A DNA stretch of 64,000 nt from Amycolatopsis acididurans (GCF_012328925.1 NZ_JAAXLS010000004.1:300468-364467), one strand, 5' to 3'; shown: positions 24,207 to 33,131, numbered from the stretch's first letter. A program made the numbers and translations. The notes: generated by a model not told the origin, from the sequence alone.

Positions 24207-25724
24207 GTGCTCGTCTCGGATATCGTCCGCAACAACGCGCGATCCCGCGGCGGCTCGGTCGCGATCGTCAGCGAAGGCCGTGAGTACACCTACGCGGCGC
24301 TGCAGGAGCTGATCGAGCGCACCGCCGGAGCGCTGTCCGCGCGCGGGATCTCCTACGGCGACCGGGTCGCGGTGCTGGCGAAGAACAGCATGGAATACGT
24401 CCAGCTGTACTTCGCGACCGCGGCGCTCGGCGCGATCCTGGTGCCGCTCAACTTCTGGCACCGCGCCGCCGAGCACGTCTACACCATCACCGACTCCGAG
24501 CCGGCACTGTGGTTCGTCGAGCAGGCCTACGACGAGGTGTCCCGCGAGGCGCGTGCCGCGCACCCGGACCTGCCTGTGCTGCGGATCCCCGGCCCGGAGG
24601 GCGATCGTGGAGACTGGGACGCGTTCCTGGCCGCGGCGAGGGAAACGCCACACACCGAAGTGGACGAACGCGACCCGCACATGATCCTCTACACCTCGGG
24701 GACGACGGGCAAACCCAAGGGCGCGATGCTTTCCCATCGCCGCACCGTCGATGACGGCATGGCGATGGCCGCCACGATGCGTGTGGACGAACGCGACGTG
24801 TTCATGAACTACTTCCCGCCGTTCCACGTCGGGAACTGGGACCACATGAAACCCTTCCTGCTCATGGGCGGGAAGGTCATCCTGCTTCGCGAGTTCGATC
24901 CTGACGTCGTGCTCGAGCTGCTGCCCCGGCACCGGGTGTCGGTCATCCTGGGCGTGCCGACGATGTTGCACGCGCTGATCACGAATGCCCGTTTCGCCGA
25001 CACGGATATGTCCTCGGTGCGATTGCTCTACTACGGTGCCTACGATCCGAGCGGGATCATGGACCGCGCCGCGGACGCGTTCGGTGCGCGCGAGGGCAAG
25101 GTGCAGTTCGCGCACACCTACGGGCTCACCGAGGGCGGCCCGTTCGTCACGTGGTGCCCGCCGCAGGACGTGTTCCAGCGATGGGGATCGATCGGCCGCG
25201 CGATGCCCGGTGTCGATGTCGCACTGCTCGACGAGGCCGGCGCCGAGGTCGCACGCGGCGAGCCCGGCGAGATCTGCGTGCGCGGACCGCGGATGAGCGG
25301 GTACTGGCGCAACGAAGCGGCGTCGGAAGCGGCGCTCGCCGGGGACTGGCTGCACACCGGCGACATCGCCGTGTCGGATGTGGACGGTTTCCTCACGATC
25401 GTGGACCGCAAGAAGGACATGATCCGCTCCGGTGGGCAGAACGTGTGGTCCAAGGAGGTGGAGGACTGTCTGGCCCGTCATCCCGGCGTCACCGACGTGG
25501 CGGTGATCGGCCTGCCGGATCCGGTCTACGAGGAGCAGGTTGTCGCGATCGTCATCCCCGCCGGTGCGGGCACAGCGGAGCTCGCCGAGGAGCTCAAGGC
25601 ATTCGTGAAGACGCACCTCGCCGGTTATAACACCCCGAAACAGGTGCGTTTCGTACGCGAGTTCCCGCGCACCGCCGTGGGGAAGATCCAGAAGCACCTG
25701 CTGCGTAAGCAATTCGACGCCTGA
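24207..25724 (+). CDS. AMP-forming acyl-CoA ligase (FadD/ANL superfamily)
   Basis: 505 residues; the GTG at 24207 follows GGAGGGAG. The P-loop YTSGTTGKPKG is near residue 165, the A5-type motif HTYGLTEGGP near residue 305, the hinge GDWLHTGDIA then DRKKDMIRSGGQN near residue 410, and the catalytic lysine in TAVGKIQKHLL near the C-terminus. It activates a carboxylic acid to its acyl-CoA with ATP. The operon partners (CoA-transferase, hydrolase, symporter) suggest a short carboxylate imported by sodium symport. Confidence 0.88.
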   Translation: MLVSDIVRNNARSRGGSVAIVSEGREYTYAALQELIERTAGALSARGISYGDRVAVLAKNSMEYVQLYFATAALGAILVPLNFWHRAAEHVYTITDSEPALWFVEQAYDEVSREARAAHPDLPVLRIPGPEGDRGDWDAFLAAARETPHTEVDERDPHMILYTSGTTGKPKGAMLSHRRTVDDGMAMAATMRVDERDVFMNYFPPFHVGNWDHMKPFLLMGGKVILLREFDPDVVLELLPRHRVSVILGVPTMLHALITNARFADTDMSSVRLLYYGAYDPSGIMDRAADAFGAREGKVQFAHTYGLTEGGPFVTWCPPQDVFQRWGSIGRAMPGVDVALLDEAGAEVARGEPGEICVRGPRMSGYWRNEAASEAALAGDWLHTGDIAVSDVDGFLTIVDRKKDMIRSGGQNVWSKEVEDCLARHPGVTDVAVIGLPDPVYEEQVVAIVIPAGAGTAELAEELKAFVKTHLAGYNTPKQVRFVREFPRTAVGKIQKHLLRKQFDA

Positions 25725-25765
25725 TCGATATCACGGTTTTGCCCCTACAAGGAAGTAGGAGAACC

Positions 25766-26101
25766 ATGTCCAAATCCGCAGAGCCCGCCACTCCGGCGCA
25801 CTCCATACAGCCGGCCCGCATCGCCGCGACACCCGCTTTCGGCCGGCTGGTCCGTGCGCGCAACCGGTTCGCCCTGCCCGCGACGGTGCTGGGTTTCGGT
25901 GCGTACCTGCTCGTGATCGTCCTTTCCGGATTCACCAAGGTCCTCTCCGGTGCGGCCGTAGGGGTACTGAGCTGGACTTTCCTGCTCACGGCACTGATCT
26001 TTCCGCTGGTGTGGCTGCTGAGCGCGCTCTATATGCGCCGGGCCGCCGGGTGGGATGCGCTCGCCGCGCAGGCCGTCGCCCAGTCCGGCGGTGCGCGATG
26101 A
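25766..26101 (+). CDS. DUF485-like small membrane protein, symporter partner
   Basis: 111 residues from the ATG at 25766, after GTAGGAG. A polar N-terminus of about 45 residues precedes two membrane segments (TVLGFGAYLLVIVLSGF and VGVLSWTFLLTALIFPLVWL). The segment RLVRARNRFALPATVLG is typical of DUF485/YjcH proteins, which are nearly always encoded in front of acetate/monocarboxylate sodium symporters. Its stop overlaps the symporter start (ATGA), so the two are made together. Confidence 0.8.
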   Translation: MSKSAEPATPAHSIQPARIAATPAFGRLVRARNRFALPATVLGFGAYLLVIVLSGFTKVLSGAAVGVLSWTFLLTALIFPLVWLLSALYMRRAAGWDALAAQAVAQSGGAR

Positions 26102-27600
26102 GCGCGAACGCCGTGACGATCGGGATCTTCGTCGCGGTGATCATCGTGACACTGGTGATCACCGCGTGGGCGGGGCGGCGCAACCGTGATGCCGGTTCGC
26201 ATTACGTGGCGGGCGGCCAGATCACGGGCTGGCAGAACGGTCTGGCCATCTGCGGTGACCTGCTGTCCGCGTCGACCTTTCTCGGTGTCGCCGGAATCCT
26301 TGCCCTGCAAGGGGTCTACGGATTCTATCTGGTAGCGGGCGGGCTCGTGGCGTTCTTGCTCGTACTGCTGCTGGTCGCCGAACCGCTGCGCAACCTCGGC
26401 CGCTACACCATCGCCGACGTGCTCTCCAGCCGCTTCCGGTCGAAGGGCGTCCGTGCGGTGATGGCCGTCAACACACTCGTGGTCACGGTGTTCTACATGA
26501 TCGCGCAGCTCGTCGGTGCCGGTGTGCTGATCAGCCTGCTGATCGGCGTGCCCTACTGGGTGGCCGTCATCGTCGTCGGCGTGCTGATGGCGATCTACAT
26601 CACGGTCGGCGGCATGCTTGCGACAACGTGGATCCAGATCGTCAAGGCGATCCTGCTGCTCACCGCGATGGCCGCGCTGGTGGTGCTCGTGCTGGCGCGG
26701 TTCAGGTTCAATCCCATGGCGCTGTTCCAGGCCGTGCACGACACGTCGAAGACGGATCTGTTCGCACGGGCCAGCGGCCTGGTGCCCGGCCTTGACCTGC
26801 TTTCCGTCGCGCTCGCGCAGGTGCTGGGTACGGCGGCGCTGCCACATATCCTGATCCGCTTCTTCACCGTGCCCGACGCGAAGGTCGCCCGGCGCTCGAT
26901 GAACGTCGCGCTGTGGATCCTCGGCCTCGCCTTCCTCGCGATGCCGTTCATCGGCTACGGGGCGGCCGCGATCGTGGGCCAGGTGAAGATCGCCGCGGCA
27001 AACAAGGCGGGCAACCTCGCCGCGCCGCAGCTCGCGGACGTACTCGGCGGGCCGGTGCTGTTCGCGCTGATCTCGGCGGTGGCGTTCGCGACCATCCTGG
27101 CCGTCGTCGCCGGGCTGGTGATCGCGGGATCCGGTGCGGTCGCACACGATATCTACAGTTCGATCATCCGCAAGGGCACGGCGAGCGACGCCGAACAGGT
27201 CAAGGCAGGCCGGATCGCCGCCGTCGCGATCGCCGCGGTGTCCATTGTGCTGGCACTCGGCGCGCAGAACACGAATATCGCACTGCTCGCACTGATGGCG
27301 GTGGTCGTCGCCGCGAGCGCGAACGTCCCGGTCTTGGTCCTGTTGCTGTTCTGGAAACGGCTCAATACCGTGGGCGTGATCAGCGGGGTGACGGCAGGCC
27401 TGATCGTGTCCGTCGCGCTGGTCCTCGTCGGGCCGGGGGTGATGGGCTCTTCGGCGCTGTACCCGCTGTCCTACCCGACGCTGGTCTCGGTACCGATCGG
27501 ATTCCTCGGCTGCTACCTCGGCACGGTGCTCAGCCGCCCACGGCGGGACAACGAAGTTCCGTACGAGGAGATGCACGTGCAGGCCATGACGGGAGCGTGA
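26098..27600 (+). CDS. Sodium:solute symporter family permease (ActP/MctC-like)
   Basis: 500 residues with about 13 predicted membrane segments. GSHYVAGGQITGWQNGLAI followed by CGDLLSASTFLGVAG is the conserved sodium-site region of the SSS family, and AALPHILIRFFTVPDAK is the signature of the monocarboxylate branch (ActP, MctC). Likely substrates are acetate, pyruvate, propionate or similar acids; which one is not visible. It ends the CoA-transferase/ligase operon, and a strong hairpin follows ten bases later. Confidence 0.88.
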   Translation: MSANAVTIGIFVAVIIVTLVITAWAGRRNRDAGSHYVAGGQITGWQNGLAICGDLLSASTFLGVAGILALQGVYGFYLVAGGLVAFLLVLLLVAEPLRNLGRYTIADVLSSRFRSKGVRAVMAVNTLVVTVFYMIAQLVGAGVLISLLIGVPYWVAVIVVGVLMAIYITVGGMLATTWIQIVKAILLLTAMAALVVLVLARFRFNPMALFQAVHDTSKTDLFARASGLVPGLDLLSVALAQVLGTAALPHILIRFFTVPDAKVARRSMNVALWILGLAFLAMPFIGYGAAAIVGQVKIAAANKAGNLAAPQLADVLGGPVLFALISAVAFATILAVVAGLVIAGSGAVAHDIYSSIIRKGTASDAEQVKAGRIAAVAIAAVSIVLALGAQNTNIALLALMAVVVAASANVPVLVLLLFWKRLNTVGVISGVTAGLIVSVALVLVGPGVMGSSALYPLSYPTLVSVPIGFLGCYLGTVLSRPRRDNEVPYEEMHVQAMTGA

Positions 27601-27609
27601 GCGTCCTGC

Positions 27610-27647
27610 CGCCCAGCACCGAACGCCGCCACGTCAGGTGCTGGGCG
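27610..27647 (+). terminator. Transcription terminator hairpin after the symporter
   Basis: An 11-base perfect stem, CGCCCAGCACC with GGTGCTGGGCG, encloses a 16-base loop directly after the symporter stop. There is no long T-run, as usual for terminators in high-G+C actinomycetes. Confidence 0.7.
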
Positions 27648-27797
27648 CGCGGACGCGATTCGTGAGGACGCTTTTCCGGCTATCGAGATTCGAATGGTAC
27701 GAACGCGATTGGCCCGTGGAATGTTTCCTTCCGGGCAGGGGAAGCATGGGCGTGACGATCGGCCTCGGTGGGAACCCGGCGACTGTGCGCCCGCAAC

Positions 27798-28144
27798 TAC
27801 CGCCCGACGGCGGCCGATGCCGGTGGTAACTCGTTGCTGTGGGTGGCAGCGGATGGGAAGATCTCCACGATCGCAACGTTTCCGGACCGGATTGGCCGAC
27901 GCGCCGCCGCTCCTCGGCTTGCCGCCGCGCACCAGGATCCCGATGCAGTCCGTGCCGTCCTCCGTCGTCCGCGGTTCCGACGGCGCGTTCTATGTCGGCG
28001 AGCGGACCGGCTTCCCCTTGCCGAAGGGCGCGGCGGCCAGCATCCACCGCGTGGTCCCCGGCCACGCACCGACGGTCTACTCGGAAGCGCCTATCAGCAT
28101 CATCGACATCGGTTTCGACGAGGGCACACTCTACGTGCTGGCCG
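27798..28144 (+). pseudogene. Remnant of a ScyD/ScyE-family secreted beta-propeller gene
   Basis: Two pieces in different frames keep the family order: AADAGGNSLLWVAADGKIST and IATFPDR at about 27798-27890, then PSSVVRGSDGAFYVGERTGF, VVPGHAPTVYSEA and ISIIDIGFDEGTLYVLA at about 27937-28144. The frame change between them and the absence of a signal peptide and C-terminus show it is broken. ScyD/ScyE proteins are secreted propellers of mostly unknown role in actinomycetes. Confidence 0.65.
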
Positions 28145-28149
28145 ACGCA

Positions 28150-28275
28150 GGGCTACCGACAACGCCGCCATGGTCCTCGACGTCCTCCACTTCTTGCGCT
28201 CCGGTGGGAAGCCGGACGACATCGAGGAGTCCCTGCTGGGCCGGGTCGCGGTGGTCCAACTCTCCGACGTCGTGA
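28150..28275 (+). pseudogene. Fragment of a sugar-phosphate isomerase/epimerase-like TIM-barrel gene
   Basis: One open frame reads ATDNAAMVLDVLHFLRSGG, then KPDDIEESLLGRVAVVQLSD. This matches the core of the xylose-isomerase-like/AP-endonuclease-2 family, where a phrase like LVLDPWHFARSGG is followed by VQLSD. No start or C-terminus is present and it abuts the ScyD remnant in another frame. It is a stray piece. Confidence 0.45.
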
Positions 28276-28287
28276 CCCGCCCCGGCC

Positions 28288-28392
28288 GGTCATTTCCCCG
28301 TTCAACCCGGTTCCCAGAACTTTCTTGGTGATCAGCTTCAACAGCCCATCCGGGCCGGTCAGCTCCAGCCCGCGCTGCCGCGCCTGCGGGCG
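28288..28392 (-). mobile_element. Trace of an IS256-family (mutator) transposase N-terminus
   Basis: On the minus strand the frame from an ATG at 28413 contains RGLELTGPDGLLKLITKKVL followed by GTGLNGEMT. This is the typical start of IS256-type transposases (LTGPDGLL...TKxVLExALxxEMTEHLGY). The similarity stops where the conserved HLGY motif should come. No terminal inverted repeats or rest of the transposase remain. It may explain why broken gene pieces are collected here. Confidence 0.5.
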
Positions 28393-28439
28393 TTCGCCGA
28401 CCCCTTTGCGCATGGGGGTGGTAACGAAATATCACCCAT

Positions 28440-28676
28440 CTGAGGGGTTTTGGTCACCAGATTCCTAGCCGCGAAGCCGCGTAGCCTGAGCTAGGTCGGG
28501 CGGGCACATGAAGATCGAAAACTCGCCCGATGTCTTGGCCGGAAACGCTGCTGACCAGGCAGGGAAAGCCCGAGGTCGCACAACGCTGAAGCGGTGGGCA
28601 TCCCGAAATGGCCGGCGAGCCCAAGCGGGTGCAGCCGAGCCGGGCGAGGGACTGAACCGGCGCCGGGGAGTGAGCG
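28440..28676. other. Non-coding or unrecognised stretch before the TetR gene
   Basis: A frame from the ATG at 28508 (MKIENSPDVLAGNAADQAGK) runs on but overlaps the end of the TetR gene antisense and resembles no family known to me. I see no promoter, hairpin or RNA gene here, and regard it as the edge of the decayed region. Confidence 0.3.
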
Positions 28677-29294
28677 TCAGGACGCGGCGGCTCCCTCCAG
28701 AAAGGACCGCACGGACTGCGCGAACAGCTTCTCCGCGGTCCGCCACGAGTTCTGGCGTACCGCGTCGGCCAGTGCGGGCTCGTCGTCGGGGGCCAGGTGC
28801 GGGAAGATCCGCGCCCTGGCGTTCTCGGGTTTCATCGCCTGGGTCAGTGCGGCACCGAGAGTCAGGTTCTCCAGTCCGTCCAGGATCATCACGTGCGTGT
28901 GGGCCGGCACCCCGGCCTTCTGCAGGAACCCGGCCGCGTCGTTGTAGCGGGGGCTGAGCACGTCCCGCGGCACGAACTCGAGCAGGATCGACGCCGCGTT
29001 GGGGTGGCGCAGGATGACGCGCCGGAAGCTGACGGCCTGCGCGACGAGCCAGTCGATCCACTGCTCCGGGTCCCGCTTACGGGGCACCGGCGCTTCCAGA
29101 ACGATCCGCCTGGCGACCCCGGCCATGATCTCCGCGCGATCGGCGAAGTGGTGGTAGAAGGAGGGCGCCTTCACGTTGAATTCGCGAGCCAGCCTGGGCA
29201 GGCTGCACGCCGCGAGGCCCTCGGCATCGATGATCTCCAGCGCCTTGGTGATGACGCGATCGCGGTCCAGCAGCGGTTGGGTAGGTCGGGGCAT
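28677..29294 (-). CDS. TetR-family regulator 1 of the oxygenase/mce locus
   Basis: 205 residues. The DNA-binding domain includes LLDRDRVITKALEIIDAEGL and SLPRLAREFNVKAPSFYHH (residues about 8-50), and a TetR_C-type ligand domain follows. The protein is clearly paralogous to the TetR at 32450-33085: both share GLAACSLPRLAR, YHHF, DRAEIMA, ILRHPNA and LLEFVPRDVLS. It is divergent from the Rieske reductase gene, with a 33-base inverted repeat in the gap that is its most likely operator. The ligand is probably the pathway substrate or an acyl-CoA; this is inferred. Confidence 0.85.
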   Translation of the reverse strand: MPRPTQPLLDRDRVITKALEIIDAEGLAACSLPRLAREFNVKAPSFYHHFADRAEIMAGVARRIVLEAPVPRKRDPEQWIDWLVAQAVSFRRVILRHPNAASILLEFVPRDVLSPRYNDAAGFLQKAGVPAHTHVMILDGLENLTLGAALTQAMKPENARARIFPHLAPDDEPALADAVRQNSWRTAEKLFAQSVRSFLEGAAAS

Positions 29295-29365
29295 TACCTG
29301 ATTATGCCCAAGCCTCGTCCCCGGTGAGGCACAAGCCGGGCAGCGGTGCCGCTCACGTCCGGCTC

Positions 29366-29406
29366 TTGCGGGCTAATGACTTTAGATTTAATCTATAGCC
29401 ATTAGG
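29366..29406 (+). promoter_or_regulatory. Promoter with overlapping 33-base inverted-repeat operator
   Basis: TTGCGG at 29366-29371, a 17-base spacer and TAATCT at 29389-29394 form a promoter for the reductase gene. From 29373 to 29405 an imperfect inverted repeat has 16-base arms with two mismatches around a single central T; its core TAGATTTAATCTA (29383-29395) is a perfect palindrome. The right arm AATCTATAGCCATTAGG (29390-29406) recurs near other genes at 33115, 39982 and 55142. A repressor here would cover the -10 box. Confidence 0.6.
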
Positions 29407-29418
29407 TGAGGAGTGATC

Positions 29419-30381
29419 GTGCGCGGGGACACGCCAGCGGAAGGCGAGATGAACGTCAAGGTCGTCGGCAAGGAGTCGCTGGCCGACGGTGTGGTGCGCC
29501 TGGTGCTGCGGCACTCCTACGGCGGCGACTTCCCGGAGTGGCGGCCCGGCGCTCACGTCGACCTCGCACTCAGCGAGGACCTGGTCCGGCAGTACTCGCT
29601 CTGCGGCGATCCGGCGAACCGGGACGTGCTCGAGGTCGCCGTGCTGCGCGAACCGCAAAGCCGCGGCGGTTCTGCCCACGTCCACGACGAACTCCAGGAG
29701 GGAGACCGGATCCGGGTGCGCGGGCCGCGCAACCACTTCGCGCTGACCGAGGCCCGGAACTACCTCTTCATCGCCGGAGGCATCGGGATCACGCCGATAC
29801 TGCCGATGATCCGGGCGGTCGCCGGAGACGGGGTGCCGTGGCGCCTGCTCTACGGCGGGCGTTCGAGGTCGTCGATGGCCTTTCTCGACGAGCTCGAACG
29901 CTACGGCGAGCGGGTCCGGATCTGCCCGCAGGACGAGACCGGTCTGCTGGATCTGGACTCGGCGCTGGGCAGCCCTGCCGAGGACACCGCCGTCTACTGC
30001 TGTGGTCCGGAGGCCCTGCTGGAGGCGGTCGAGAAACGGTGCGCGTCGTGGCCGGCCGGAAGCCTGCACGTCGAGCGGTTCACCCCGAGAGCCATCGACG
30101 AATCCGCGTCGTCGGAGTCGTTCGAGATCGAGCTGGCGAGCACCGGCGAGGTGCTGACCGTGCCACCGGACAAGACGATCGTCGACGTCCTCGAAGAGGC
30201 CGGTGTGGACGTGGAAGTGTCCTGTCTGGAAGGGACATGTGGCACGTGCGAGACCGCCGTGCTCGGCGGGACACCCGAGCACCGGGACTCGATTCTGACC
30301 GAAGAGGAGCGGGCGGCGGGCGACACGATGTTCCTGTGTGTGTCCCGTAGCTCCTCGCCCCGGCTGCGCATCGACCGATGA
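29419..30381 (+). CDS. VanB/phthalate-dioxygenase-reductase type oxygenase reductase
   Basis: About 320 residues from the GTG at 29419, five bases after GAGGAG; GTG 29413 and ATG 29449 are alternatives. Domain order is FMN-binding (RQYSLCGDPAN, FMN/flavin RxYS motif), NAD-binding (IAGGIGITPILPMI and VYCCGPEALL) and a C-terminal plant-type 2Fe-2S ferredoxin (CLEGTCGTCETAVL with a further Cys in MFLCVSR). This is the one-polypeptide reductase of class IA oxygenases such as vanillate demethylase and phthalate dioxygenase. It supplies electrons to the Rieske oxygenase encoded 20 bases downstream. Confidence 0.9.
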   Translation: MRGDTPAEGEMNVKVVGKESLADGVVRLVLRHSYGGDFPEWRPGAHVDLALSEDLVRQYSLCGDPANRDVLEVAVLREPQSRGGSAHVHDELQEGDRIRVRGPRNHFALTEARNYLFIAGGIGITPILPMIRAVAGDGVPWRLLYGGRSRSSMAFLDELERYGERVRICPQDETGLLDLDSALGSPAEDTAVYCCGPEALLEAVEKRCASWPAGSLHVERFTPRAIDESASSESFEIELASTGEVLTVPPDKTIVDVLEEAGVDVEVSCLEGTCGTCETAVLGGTPEHRDSILTEEERAAGDTMFLCVSRSSSPRLRIDR

Positions 30382-30400
30382 CCGACCCAAGGAGACAGCC

Positions 30401-31576
30401 ATGGACCACGTCGAGCTCGACCGGGAAGACCGCATCCGGCGCGCGTTGCAGCACCTGCGCGACGACACCACCGATCAATGGGACGACACGGTCACCTTCG
30501 AGGCGCGCGAGTACACCGATCCCGAACTGGCCAAGCGGGAACGCGAGCTGATCTTCGGGCGCGTTCCCTCGATCGTCGCGCATTCGTCGGAAGTTCCCAA
30601 GCCGAACGACTTCCTCACCATGCGGATGCCGTCGAACCAGGTGCTGATCGTGCGGCAACGCGACGGAAGCGTGCGTGCGTTCGTGAACCTCTGCCGGCAC
30701 CGGGGCGCGCTGCTGGAAGAGCAGCCCTCCGGCCGTTGCAGGCTGTTCTCCTGCGCCTACCACCGGTGGTCCTACGACACGGACGGGTCGCTGCGGGCGA
30801 TCACGCGGGACAACACCTTCGGCGACATCGACCGGTCGCGGTTCGGGCTCGTGGAGCTACCCGTCCAAGAGCGGCACGGCTTCATCTGGCTCATCGATGC
30901 GGCGGGCGCGAAGATCGACGTGGCGGCCTGGCTCGGCCCAGAAATGGACGCCATTCTCGGCGGTTACGACCTGGCGGACCTGCACTGCGTGCGGTCCGAG
31001 GGATTCGACGAGCCGGTGAACTGGAAAATCATGCAGGACGCGTTCCTGGACGGTTATCACATCCAGTACGCGCATCCCAACAGCGCGGCGAAACACATCC
31101 ACACCAACGTGATGACCTTCGAGGACTTCGGCAGGCACTGCCGTTTCGTCGCGCCGCGCAAGACGATCGACCGCTGGATCGACGAGGATCCCGGGGACCG
31201 CAGCCTCGCGTCGCACATCACCGAAACGCACTTCCTCGGTCCTAACTGCACACTCCTGCGGCAGCCGGACCACTTCCAGTTGCTCACGTTCCGCCCGGAT
31301 CCGGCCCGCCCCGGATACTCGCGGATGGAGATGCGCCTGATCGTCCCGCCCGTCGAGCGCAGCGGAATGGACCCGGCGAAGTGGCGGAAACTGTGGGACA
31401 AGAACTGGGAGATCCTGCTGGCGGTACTGCACCGCGAGGACTTCCCGCTGCTGCGGGCGTCGCAGACGGCGATGGTCAGCACCAGCGCGGGGCCGATGGT
31501 GCTCGGTCGCAACGAGGTCGCCAACCAGCTTTTCCGCCGCGAGACCAGGCGGCTGCTCGAAGCGGACGGCACGTGA
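30401..31576 (+). CDS. Rieske non-haem iron oxygenase, alpha subunit
   Basis: 391 residues from the ATG at 30401 (AAGGAG upstream; an earlier frame start lacks it). The Rieske cluster ligands are C98 and H100 in CRHRGALL and C118 and H121 in CAYHRW. The catalytic iron site is DAFLDGYHIQYAH with H220 and H225. With no beta-subunit gene nearby and a VanB-type reductase upstream, it fits the homomultimeric oxygenases that hydroxylate or demethylate aromatic acids. The substrate is not deducible. It is the second gene of the operon controlled from 29366-29406. Confidence 0.9.
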   Translation: MDHVELDREDRIRRALQHLRDDTTDQWDDTVTFEAREYTDPELAKRERELIFGRVPSIVAHSSEVPKPNDFLTMRMPSNQVLIVRQRDGSVRAFVNLCRHRGALLEEQPSGRCRLFSCAYHRWSYDTDGSLRAITRDNTFGDIDRSRFGLVELPVQERHGFIWLIDAAGAKIDVAAWLGPEMDAILGGYDLADLHCVRSEGFDEPVNWKIMQDAFLDGYHIQYAHPNSAAKHIHTNVMTFEDFGRHCRFVAPRKTIDRWIDEDPGDRSLASHITETHFLGPNCTLLRQPDHFQLLTFRPDPARPGYSRMEMRLIVPPVERSGMDPAKWRKLWDKNWEILLAVLHREDFPLLRASQTAMVSTSAGPMVLGRNEVANQLFRRETRRLLEADGT

Positions 31577-31577
31577 C

Positions 31578-32474
31578 GTGATCAGCTACGAGTGGCGGTC
31601 CGGGCTCGAAGGTCAGGAGGCCGCGGAGGTCGCCGGGCTCGTGAACGAGGCCGCGGAGTACGACGAGGAAGCGGGCTTCAGCCGCGTCACGTCACCCGCG
31701 GCCCGGCCCGGACACCATCTGCTCGTGCGGGTGCAACCCGGCGGAGAAGATGATCCATGGCCGCTGGCGGCGTACGCGCGGCTGGCGGTCTCCGGGGGTG
31801 CCGGGACCCTGCAGTTGGTCGTGCGTCCTGAATTCAGGTCGCTCGGCATTGCCACACTCGTGTTCGAAAAGCTGGGTCTGCCGCCCGCCGGCGACGACGG
31901 CTGGTGCGGTACGGGCGCCACGGTATTGCTGGCCTGGGCGCACGGCGACCACCCCGCCGCGGAGCGGATGGCGCGCAGGTTCGGGGCGGCGGCCGTGCGG
32001 CGGATGTGGAAACTCGTCGCGAAGATCGACGCCGTGAGCCGGAACGGCCATTGTGGAGACGTCACGGTCAGGCCGCTGGAGCCTGCCGATCTGATGGCAC
32101 TCGAGCGGTTGGAACAGATCGAGGACACCGGCTGGGCCAGCCCGAGCGGCCGCGAGCATCTGATCGCCGACAGTTCGGTCCTGGTCGCGACGGACGCGGG
32201 CGGTGCGCTGCTGGGGGCGATCAGGCTGAGCGGGGTGCGGGGCAACGGGTCGCCGTCGCGTTCCGCCGGGACCGTCCTGACCCTGTCGGCCGGCGGACCG
32301 GCCGTGGCTCGGGTGCTGCTCGAGTCCGGTTTGGACTATTTGCGGAAGATGGGTTTCCGGCGCGCGCAGATCTATGTGGACGCCGGAAACGCGGAAACTG
32401 TCCGGATCACCCGCGCGCTCGGTTTCGTGCACGATCGTTCCGACGTCTGTTACGTGGTCTCCGGCTCGGTCTGA
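31578..32474 (+). CDS. Tandem GNAT acetyltransferase, mycothiol synthase (MshD)-like
   Basis: 298 residues from a GTG one base after the oxygenase stop. Two GNAT-like halves can be seen: the first with TLQLVVRPEFRSLGIATLVF around residue 75-95 (acetyl-CoA-binding region), the second with VTVRPLEPADLMALERLEQI onward and GLDYLRKMGFRRAQIYVDAG near the C-terminus. The double layout and NAETVRITRALGFVHDRSD resemble MshD. As mycothiol synthase is normally encoded elsewhere, this copy may instead acetylate a pathway compound. It overlaps the convergent TetR gene by 25 bases. Confidence 0.7.
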   Translation: MISYEWRSGLEGQEAAEVAGLVNEAAEYDEEAGFSRVTSPAARPGHHLLVRVQPGGEDDPWPLAAYARLAVSGGAGTLQLVVRPEFRSLGIATLVFEKLGLPPAGDDGWCGTGATVLLAWAHGDHPAAERMARRFGAAAVRRMWKLVAKIDAVSRNGHCGDVTVRPLEPADLMALERLEQIEDTGWASPSGREHLIADSSVLVATDAGGALLGAIRLSGVRGNGSPSRSAGTVLTLSAGGPAVARVLLESGLDYLRKMGFRRAQIYVDAGNAETVRITRALGFVHDRSDVCYVVSGSV

Positions 32475-33085
32475 CCGGACGCACTGCGCAGGAAGGTCCG
32501 GATCACCTCGACGTAGAGCCTTTCCGTGCTCCGCCACTCGTTGGCCTTGACCGCGCGCGCCAATGCCGATTCGCCGGCCCCGCCCGTGTGCGGGAAGATC
32601 ATTTCGCGCGTGGCGGCGGGTTTTGTCGCCTGTGTCAGCGCCGCCCCGAGGGTAAGCGTTTCCAGGCCGTCGAGAATGAGCACGTGCCGTGAGGAAGGCA
32701 CCCCGGATGCGGCGAGATAGGCAGCGGCGTCGTCGTACAAACGACTGAGAACGTCGCGGGGTACGAACTCCAGCAGAACGGGCGCGGCGTTGGGATGCCG
32801 CAGAATCGTGCGGCGGAAATTGCAGCCCAGCTCGACGAACCAGTCCGTCCAGAAGCAGTCTCGATCCCGTTGCGGCACAACGGTCTCCCGTACGATCGCG
32901 CGTGCCACCTCGGCCATGATCTCCGCCCGGTCGGTGAAATGGTGATAGAGCGACGGTGTCCGCACGCCGAATTGCCGCGCGAGCCTGGGCAGGCTGCAGG
33001 CGGCCAGCCCTTCGTTGTCGATGATCCGCAGTGCCGCGGCGACCACGCGGTCGCGGCTGAGCAAGGGACGAGCAGGGCGTGCCAT
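32450..33085 (-). CDS. TetR-family regulator 2 of the oxygenase/mce locus
   Basis: 211 residues, paralogue of the TetR at 28677-29294. The helix-turn-helix reads SLPRLARQFGVRTPSLYHHF, near-identical in its recognition helix to the first copy (KAPSFYHHF). It is divergent from the aldehyde dehydrogenase/P450 operon; an inverted repeat lies 25 bases upstream of its start. The two regulators probably bind related sites and could cross-regulate. Its last eight codons overlap the GNAT gene on the other strand. Confidence 0.85.
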   Translation of the reverse strand: MARPARPLLSRDRVVAAALRIIDNEGLAACSLPRLARQFGVRTPSLYHHFTDRAEIMAEVARAIVRETVVPQRDRDCFWTDWFVELGCNFRRTILRHPNAAPVLLEFVPRDVLSRLYDDAAAYLAASGVPSSRHVLILDGLETLTLGAALTQATKPAATREMIFPHTGGAGESALARAVKANEWRSTERLYVEVIRTFLRSASGQTEPETT

Positions 33086-33109
33086 GCCGCCAAGTATGCC
33101 CGGTTGACC

Positions 33110-33131
33110 CCTAAAAACTAAAGTGTTAAGG
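33110..33131. promoter_or_regulatory. Inverted-repeat operator candidate between TetR 2 and the ALDH/P450 operon
   Basis: CCTAAAAACT and AGTGTTAAGG form 10-base arms (two mismatches) around AA. The right part, AAACTAAAGTGTTAAGG (33115-33131), matches the shared motif at 29390, 39982 and 55142. It lies about 150 bases before the aldehyde dehydrogenase start; the remaining gap 33132-33279 shows no other clear element. Confidence 0.5.

Noticed and set aside
27694..28275. Reading 27694-28275 as one intact protein
   Set aside because: The ScyD-like motifs are split between two frames and the end matches a different family in yet another frame, so it is a set of remnants.
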